Both the position numbers and the translations under genes were made by a program. The notes below the pieces were generated by a model that worked only from the letters and a program-made list of their open reading frames with translations, ran no database searches and was not told the DNA's origin. This document shows positions 59,657-64,000 of a stretch of DNA of 64,000 nucleotides, in pieces; the first letter of the stretch is position 1, and every line of letters begins with the position of its first letter. The DNA is taken from the NCBI GenBank assembly GCA_023266575.1, contig JAHFPV010000001.1, positions 283,152 through 347,151 on the forward strand, written 5' to 3'. The stretch is from Sphingobium sp. GTDB taxonomy: Bacteria; Pseudomonadota; Alphaproteobacteria; Sphingomonadales; Sphingomonadaceae.

Positions 59657-59812
59657 ATGACCAGTAAAGCCAGCGGTTCCCGCCAGTCGCGTGTCGCCGA
59701 AAGCGCGCCGCGCGTCACCATCCCCCACAGCAGCTGGTCGCGGATCGACCGATCGCGCGGCGGCACCGCGTTGATCGCACCCGATGATTTCTGGGCGCGG
59801 TTGGCGCTGTAA
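59657..59812 (+). CDS. 51-residue basic small protein, unknown
   Basis: ATG at 59657 with a strong AAAGGAG ribosome site six bases upstream; TAA at 59810-59812. Ser/Arg-rich N-terminal half (KASGSRQSRVAE), then HSSWSRIDRSRGGTA and a conserved-looking end LIAPDDFWARLAL. No membrane segment or known family. The stop is 6 bp from the convergent stop of the downstream dehydrogenase. Confidence 0.55.
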   Translation: MTSKASGSRQSRVAESAPRVTIPHSSWSRIDRSRGGTALIAPDDFWARLAL

Positions 59813-59818
59813 GCGCGC

Positions 59819-61225
59819 TCAGTCCAGCCCGTTGACCGGAACCGCCTGCACCCCGTTCGCTTCAAAACTGGCGATCGGATAGGCGCAATAATCGGCGGCA
59901 TAATAGGCGCTGGGCCGATGATTGCCCGATGCACCCAAGCCGCCAAAGGGCATGTTGCCCGCCGCGCCCGTGGTTGGCCGGTTGCGGTTGACCACGCCAG
60001 CGCGGCTTTCCTCCACCATCCGGTCCCACAGCGCTGCGTCCTGCGAGATCAGCCCGGCGGACAGGCCAAAAACGGTGGCGTTGGCGACCCGCATCGCTGC
60101 ATCGAAATCCGGCACCCGGACCACCGACAGCAAGGGCGCGAAAATCTCTGCATCGGGACCATCCACACCGGTCATGTCGATCAGGCCGGGGGCGACGAAG
60201 GCGGCGCTGCGCCCCTCGACCCCGGCGAAAGGCCGGATCACTTGTGCGCCGCGCGCGATCAGGTCGCTGACGGCGCGATGGGCGGTGGCGGCGGCCTGAT
60301 CCGACACCAATGGTCCCATGAAGGCATCGCCTGCCTCGTTCCATGCTGCGATCGGCAGTCGTGCTGCCAGCGCGTCGACGGCTGCCACGATCTGGTCGCC
60401 TATTGTGCCTTCAGGCACGATCAGCCGCCTGGCGCAGGAGCAGCGCTGGCCGGTGGTGATGAAGGCGGAATTGATGATGATCGAGGCCGCTTCGTCCGGG
60501 CTGTCCCAGGCGATCAGCGGATTATTGCCGCCCAGTTCCAGCGCCATGATGACATGGGGCCGGTCCACCAGCGCGCGGCGCAGGGCCGCGCCAGCGCCCG
60601 CCGATCCGGTAAAGAGCAGCCCGTCAATATCGCCCGCCACCAGCGCTTCGCCGGTGGCCCGGCCACCCTGCACAACGCTCAGTAGTCCGTCGGGCAATCC
60701 TGCCGCTGCCCAGGCGTCTGCCATCGCCGCGCCGGTGGCGGGCGCGATCTCCGATGGCTTGAACAGCACAGCATTGCCCGCGATCAGGGCGGGGACGATA
60801 TGGCCGTTGGGCAAATGGCCGGGGAAATTATACGGACCCAATACCGCCATCACGCCATGGCCGCGATGGCGCAGCACTGCCCGGCCAAAGGGCATGTCGC
60901 TAGCGCGCTCCCCGGTGCGTTCGGCATGGGCGGCGACAGAGACCTCGGCCTTGGCGATCATCGATCCGATTTCTGCGTCGCTTTCCCAGAGCAATTTGCC
61001 CGTTTCACGCGAAATAAGCTCGGCCAGCGCCGCCCGCCGTTCGCCCAATACCTTGGCATAGCGCCGCGCGATGGCGATACGATCCTCCACCGCCAGCGCG
61101 CGCCAGCCGGGCAGGGCGGCCCGTGCCGTTGCGATCGCCCGGTTACAGGCAGCGGCATCGGCAACCGGTCCTTCCCACACCAGTTCGCGCGAGGCCGGAT
61201 CGAAGGATTGCAGCACCATGTTCAT
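59819..61225 (-). CDS. AstD-like aldehyde dehydrogenase coupled to hglS
   Basis: 468 residues, clear paralogue of the gene at 51319-52752. VLGPYNFPGHLPNGHIVPAL, LFTGSAGAG, catalytic Glu in ALELGGNNP and Cys in TTGQRCSCARR are all present. The ATG overlaps the hglS stop (ATGA). By family it would oxidise N-succinylglutamate semialdehyde. Coupling to a 2-oxoadipate dioxygenase raises the alternative that it handles a lysine-derived semialdehyde such as 2-aminoadipate 6-semialdehyde. Confidence 0.83.
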   Translation of the reverse strand: MNMVLQSFDPASRELVWEGPVADAAACNRAIATARAALPGWRALAVEDRIAIARRYAKVLGERRAALAELISRETGKLLWESDAEIGSMIAKAEVSVAAHAERTGERASDMPFGRAVLRHRGHGVMAVLGPYNFPGHLPNGHIVPALIAGNAVLFKPSEIAPATGAAMADAWAAAGLPDGLLSVVQGGRATGEALVAGDIDGLLFTGSAGAGAALRRALVDRPHVIMALELGGNNPLIAWDSPDEAASIIINSAFITTGQRCSCARRLIVPEGTIGDQIVAAVDALAARLPIAAWNEAGDAFMGPLVSDQAAATAHRAVSDLIARGAQVIRPFAGVEGRSAAFVAPGLIDMTGVDGPDAEIFAPLLSVVRVPDFDAAMRVANATVFGLSAGLISQDAALWDRMVEESRAGVVNRNRPTTGAAGNMPFGGLGASGNHRPSAYYAADYCAYPIASFEANGVQAVPVNGLD

Positions 61226-62238
61226 GCCCCCGCGCTGGTCATCGCGAAAATGCCGGTCGCATTGCCAGTGTCGAACGCCAGGTCCAGCCTGCCCGTCGTA
61301 GGATCAATGTCCCGGCTGATAAATTCGTAGAAGGAGCCGGGCACGTCGCGCAATTCGCCATCGCCGAACAGCCGCTCCACGCTGTCGGCGCGGAATGCGG
61401 TCTGGCGCACCCGGCCTGTCGCTGAAATCTCCAGCTTTTCCTTGATCGGCTGACCGTCCGCTTTCAGCCGGTCTGCCAGCGTGGCGACATCGGCCACGCG
61501 GTCGGTCGCATGGTTGAAGGCATTACCTTCGGTCGCGATCCACGCCGCCTCGTTGGAGCGGGACAGGAGCGTCTGATAATCGGCAAAGCTTGGCATGTCA
61601 TGCTGCCGGTCGAACGCGGCGACGATCCCCGGCAGCGCGGCTGCCGCTTCGTTCAGCGTCACCGCTTCACCGGCATCAAAACGCGCCAGCACCCTTTGCT
61701 CAGCCTCACCCAGCGGGTCGCGCGACGTGCCGAACACCCGTGCCGCCACCGCGCCAAATTCTGCGTCGAACCGGTCGACATGCAGTTCGGACAGGAAGAA
61801 TTGCGGTATCGCCTCCGGCCTGTCGGCATGAACATAGGCGCGCCCGGTCATGCGCAGCCGATCGAGCGGATAGATGGCCGCCATTTGATAGCCCAGCGGC
61901 CGCAATATGCGGGTGAAAGCATCTTCACCGCCGGGCAGTGCGCCGGTAGGGCCATGGGGCAGGCGTATCGTCCGCAAGGCGCCATGGTCGAACGTCACCC
62001 GACCGCCGCGCTCGACCGTGTCGGCAACATAGGCTGCGCCGCTTTGCACCCGTTTCAGCAGGTCATCGAACAGCGCGATGTTCATCGCCATCGCAAAGGC
62101 TGCGCGCGATACGGTGGGGCCACGCTCCGCCAGCAAGGCAGGGTCGATCGCCAGCGCGTTCAGCGCCTGCCGTCCCGCCGCTTCGCCCAGCGTCGCCAGC
62201 GTCAGCGCAACGACATGGCTATCATTCTCATTCGACAT
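61222..62238 (-). CDS. hglS: 2-oxoadipate dioxygenase/decarboxylase (HglS, DUF1338)
   Basis: 338 residues. DUF1338 enzymes are iron-dependent and convert 2-oxoadipate to D-2-hydroxyglutarate in bacterial lysine catabolism. Likely metal ligands are H85 (VTFDHGALRT), H243 (NAFNHATDRV) and E305 (GSFYEFISRD), corresponding to the His-His-Glu triad of the Pseudomonas enzyme. Other family blocks are RPLGYQMAAIYPLDRL and FFLSELHVDRF. It heads a two-gene operon and is divergent from a LysR regulator. Confidence 0.88.
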   Translation of the reverse strand: MSNENDSHVVALTLATLGEAAGRQALNALAIDPALLAERGPTVSRAAFAMAMNIALFDDLLKRVQSGAAYVADTVERGGRVTFDHGALRTIRLPHGPTGALPGGEDAFTRILRPLGYQMAAIYPLDRLRMTGRAYVHADRPEAIPQFFLSELHVDRFDAEFGAVAARVFGTSRDPLGEAEQRVLARFDAGEAVTLNEAAAALPGIVAAFDRQHDMPSFADYQTLLSRSNEAAWIATEGNAFNHATDRVADVATLADRLKADGQPIKEKLEISATGRVRQTAFRADSVERLFGDGELRDVPGSFYEFISRDIDPTTGRLDLAFDTGNATGIFAMTSAGA

Positions 62239-62251
62239 AGGTGGCTCCCGG

Positions 62252-62304
62252 TGACAGGCGCATTATCTCAGCCTATGCAGGATTTTCCAAATGGTGACCT
62301 GTCA
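62252..62304. promoter_or_regulatory. Separated dyad between hglS and the LysR gene
   Basis: TGACAGG (62252-62258) and CCTGTCA (62298-62304) are perfect inverted half-sites 39 bases apart in the divergent promoter region, 20 bp from the LysR start. Spaced dyads of this kind could bind a LysR tetramer. Confidence 0.35.
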
Positions 62305-62324
62305 TCTGTTGATGCGAGACGCGA

Positions 62325-63224
62325 ATGAACGACCATCGCAAATGGCTACCCTCCATGACCGCGCTGACCAGTTTCGAGGCGGCGGTGCGTCATGGCGGCT
62401 TTTCGCGTGCGGGCGAAGAGATTGGCCTCACCCAGAGCGCGGTCAGCCGCCAGATCGCGCAGCTGGAGGAGTGGCTGCAAACCCCGTTGTTCGACCGGGT
62501 GGGACGGCGCGTGCGGCTGAACGAGGCGGGTCGCGCCTATGCCGACGAACTGCTGCCCGCGCTCGACCGCATCCGCCGGGCCACATCGCGCATGGCGACG
62601 CGGCGATCGCCCACGGCGCTAAAGATCGCGACCCTGCCCAGTTTTGGGATGCGCTGGCTCGCCCCGCGATTGCCGCATCTGAGCGCCCTGCACCCGCAAC
62701 TGGTGGTGGATTTCGCCGCCCGCTCACAACCGTTCGATTTCGGGCCGGAGGAATTTGACGCCGCTATCCATTTCGGCATGCCGGAGGAATGGCCCGGCGC
62801 AACGACGGATTTTCTGTTTCGCGAGGAAGCGGTGCCGGTCTGCGCGCCAGGCTGGCTGGCCGCACACCCATTGCGACATCCCGCCGATCTGCTGACCGCT
62901 CCCTTGCTCAGCCAGAGTTCGCGGCGTGACGCCTGGTCACGTTGGTTCGCGGCGGCAGGGGTGGAGGCGGGGACGCTGCCGCCCGGTCCAGCCTTTGAAC
63001 ATTTCCTGATGCTGGCGCAGGCGGCGGCGGCGGGGGCAGGGGTGGCGCTGATCCCCAGCTTCCTGATTAGGCCGGAGCTGGATGCGGGAACCCTCGTCAT
63101 CCCCTTCGCCCGGCCATTGTCGAGCGACCAGGCCTATTATCTCGCCCGCCCGCTGGACGCACCGGCCCATCCGGCGCTCAGCCAGTTTCGCGACTGGATA
63201 GTGGATCAGGCCAAGGCGGCCTGA
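62325..63224 (+). CDS. LysR-family regulator (GcvA-like)
   Basis: 299 residues. The HTH lies at about 20-45 (GGFSRAGEEIGLTQSAVSRQ); the effector domain has the GcvA/AmpR-type AIHFGMPEEWPG block. It is divergent from the hglS-dehydrogenase pair, which it probably controls in response to a lysine- or arginine-derived metabolite. Its stop is 5 bp from the convergent SPOR gene. Confidence 0.92.
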   Translation: MNDHRKWLPSMTALTSFEAAVRHGGFSRAGEEIGLTQSAVSRQIAQLEEWLQTPLFDRVGRRVRLNEAGRAYADELLPALDRIRRATSRMATRRSPTALKIATLPSFGMRWLAPRLPHLSALHPQLVVDFAARSQPFDFGPEEFDAAIHFGMPEEWPGATTDFLFREEAVPVCAPGWLAAHPLRHPADLLTAPLLSQSSRRDAWSRWFAAAGVEAGTLPPGPAFEHFLMLAQAAAAGAGVALIPSFLIRPELDAGTLVIPFARPLSSDQAYYLARPLDAPAHPALSQFRDWIVDQAKAA

Positions 63225-63228
63225 TCCT

Positions 63229-63999
63229 TTACATTTTCTTCGGGATACAGTCCGCGCCTGCCGCCTTGATCCGGCTGCACAGACGGCTGGCGTCGTCGCT
63301 GCTGGCGACCGGCCCGGCCTGCAAGCGTGTCACTGCGCCTGCCTTGACCAGATAGGGTTGATAGGCGGACAGGCCGCTGACCTTGCCCGTCAACTGGCCC
63401 CACAGGCCGCGGGCGCGGCCTTCCTCGCCGAACGCGCCGAGTTGGACCCGCCATCCGCCCGATTTGGCGGGGGCAGGAACGGTGCTGGCAGGACGGGGCG
63501 CTGGCGGCGTCGGCTTGGGCTTGGCCACCGCGACTTGTGGCGCCGGAGCGGGCTTGGCAACAGCAACCTGCGGCAAGGGCTTGGGTTTGACCGGAACCGG
63601 CTTGGGGGCAGGCGGCGCGGGCACCGGCTGGCCGATGGTCGATGGCGGCAACTCGGTCGTTCGTACGCTCGATGGCGTCGGGCGAACAGGTGCGGGACTG
63701 GCCGATGCCAGCGCGCCGCCCTTTTCCGATTGTTCCAGTGTTGCTGCCAATGCCAGACCCTGCTTGCGCTGATCTTCGGGAATATATTTGTCCATCTGCT
63801 CCAGGCTGGTCGTCGCCTGTGCCAGGCCAGATGTCGACGCGCGGGTCATCAGCGCATAGGCGCGCACCCAGTCCTTGCCGATCAGGTCGCCGTTGAACAG
63901 CGCGGTGCCGACAATATATTGCGCACGCGGCTCACCCCGCACGGAAGCGCGCTGGAGATAGGGCATGGCCCCCGCCCGGTCGCCTTGCTGGAACATCAG
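63229..63999 (-). CDS. SPOR-domain protein with Sel1-like repeats (5' partial)
   Basis: At least 256 residues; the frame is open through the right edge, so the true start is outside and the ATG at 63996 is probably internal. Sel1/TPR-like helices (AQYIVGTALFNGDLIGKDWV) occupy the first ~80 residues. A Pro/Lys/Val-rich linker with repeated QVAVAKP follows at about 120-170. A C-terminal SPOR domain from about 175 (WRVQLGAFGEEGRAR) binds denuded septal peptidoglycan. A division-site envelope role is inferred. Confidence 0.85.
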   Translation of the reverse strand: MMFQQGDRAGAMPYLQRASVRGEPRAQYIVGTALFNGDLIGKDWVRAYALMTRASTSGLAQATTSLEQMDKYIPEDQRKQGLALAATLEQSEKGGALASASPAPVRPTPSSVRTTELPPSTIGQPVPAPPAPKPVPVKPKPLPQVAVAKPAPAPQVAVAKPKPTPPAPRPASTVPAPAKSGGWRVQLGAFGEEGRARGLWGQLTGKVSGLSAYQPYLVKAGAVTRLQAGPVASSDDASRLCSRIKAAGADCIPKKM

Positions 64000-64000
64000 C

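Noticed and set aside
1-64000. CRISPR arrays, tRNA/rRNA genes, insertion sequences, prophage or replication origin
   Set aside because: No regularly spaced direct repeats, no cloverleaf with the T-loop signature, no transposase or integrase motif, and no dnaA-box cluster were found by reading. A short RNA gene could still be missed without a covariance search.

Overview
The window looks like chromosomal DNA of a sphingomonad alphaproteobacterium (Sphingomonadaceae, perhaps Sphingobium/Sphingomonas-like). The clues are high GC, a CtrA cell-cycle regulator, a TonB receptor next to a secreted amidohydrolase, many secreted peptidases, alphaproteobacterial small families (UPF0262, DUF2849, DUF934, DUF2093), and several families of long intergenic inverted repeats typical of this group. 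No rRNA, tRNA, CRISPR array, transposase or prophage was recognised. Most of the window is core-type housekeeping DNA. The genus is inference.

Layout. 0-6.7 kb: a GT-C-like membrane protein cut by the left edge, a secreted amidohydrolase, a 3-hydroxyisobutyrate-dehydrogenase-type oxidoreductase, threonine ammonia-lyase and an aminoacyl-tRNA-protein transferase. 6.8-11.1 kb: a PAS-GGDEF-EAL protein, an RcnB/glycine-zipper envelope protein and free-methionine-(R)-sulfoxide reductase. 11.2-16.6 kb: a surface glycan locus (GT2, GtrA, methyltransferase, GT4 and a paralogue of the first membrane protein). 16.6-21.3 kb: ArfB, an RluA-type pseudouridine synthase, an acyltransferase, and the agmatine-to-putrescine pair AguB/AguA. 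21.4-27.8 kb: M28 and S9 peptidases, WrbA, and a pirin divergent from a LysR regulator. 27.8-29.8 kb: ctrA and an HSL-type esterase.

29.9-33.2 kb holds the most distinctive unit. It has an ECF sigma factor and its anti-sigma partner, a divergent secreted subtilase, and a secreted low-complexity protein with four contiguous 11-residue repeats. A perfect 11-bp inverted repeat between sigma factor and subtilase reads as the same promoter (GGGATGAAA-N14-CGTT) on both strands. A third copy with identical spacing precedes the low-complexity gene. The mature N-termini of both secreted proteins appear to begin QLLGG.

33.2-39.2 kb: a TonB receptor with an STN domain, followed by a Tat-exported beta-propeller amidohydrolase. 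39.3-42.3 kb: a compact operon (UPF0262, a degenerate GH25 protein, cytidine deaminase, dCTP deaminase, metallophosphatase), with dnaB divergent from it. 44-46.8 kb: a DUF885 protein and a GT14 enzyme. 47.2-51.2 kb: an assimilatory sulfate-reduction operon (SUMT, DUF2849, sulfite reductase, DUF934, CysH). 51.3-57 kb: an AstD-like dehydrogenase, two small lower-GC genes, SelO, an alpha/beta hydrolase and a GT4. 57-59.8 kb: a nitronate-monooxygenase-like protein with a cysteine cluster, DUF2093, a 29-residue membrane miniprotein behind a long leader hairpin, a VOC protein and a 51-residue basic protein. 59.8-64 kb: a second AstD-like dehydrogenase translationally coupled to a 2-oxoadipate dioxygenase (HglS/DUF1338), a divergent LysR regulator and a SPOR protein cut by the right edge.
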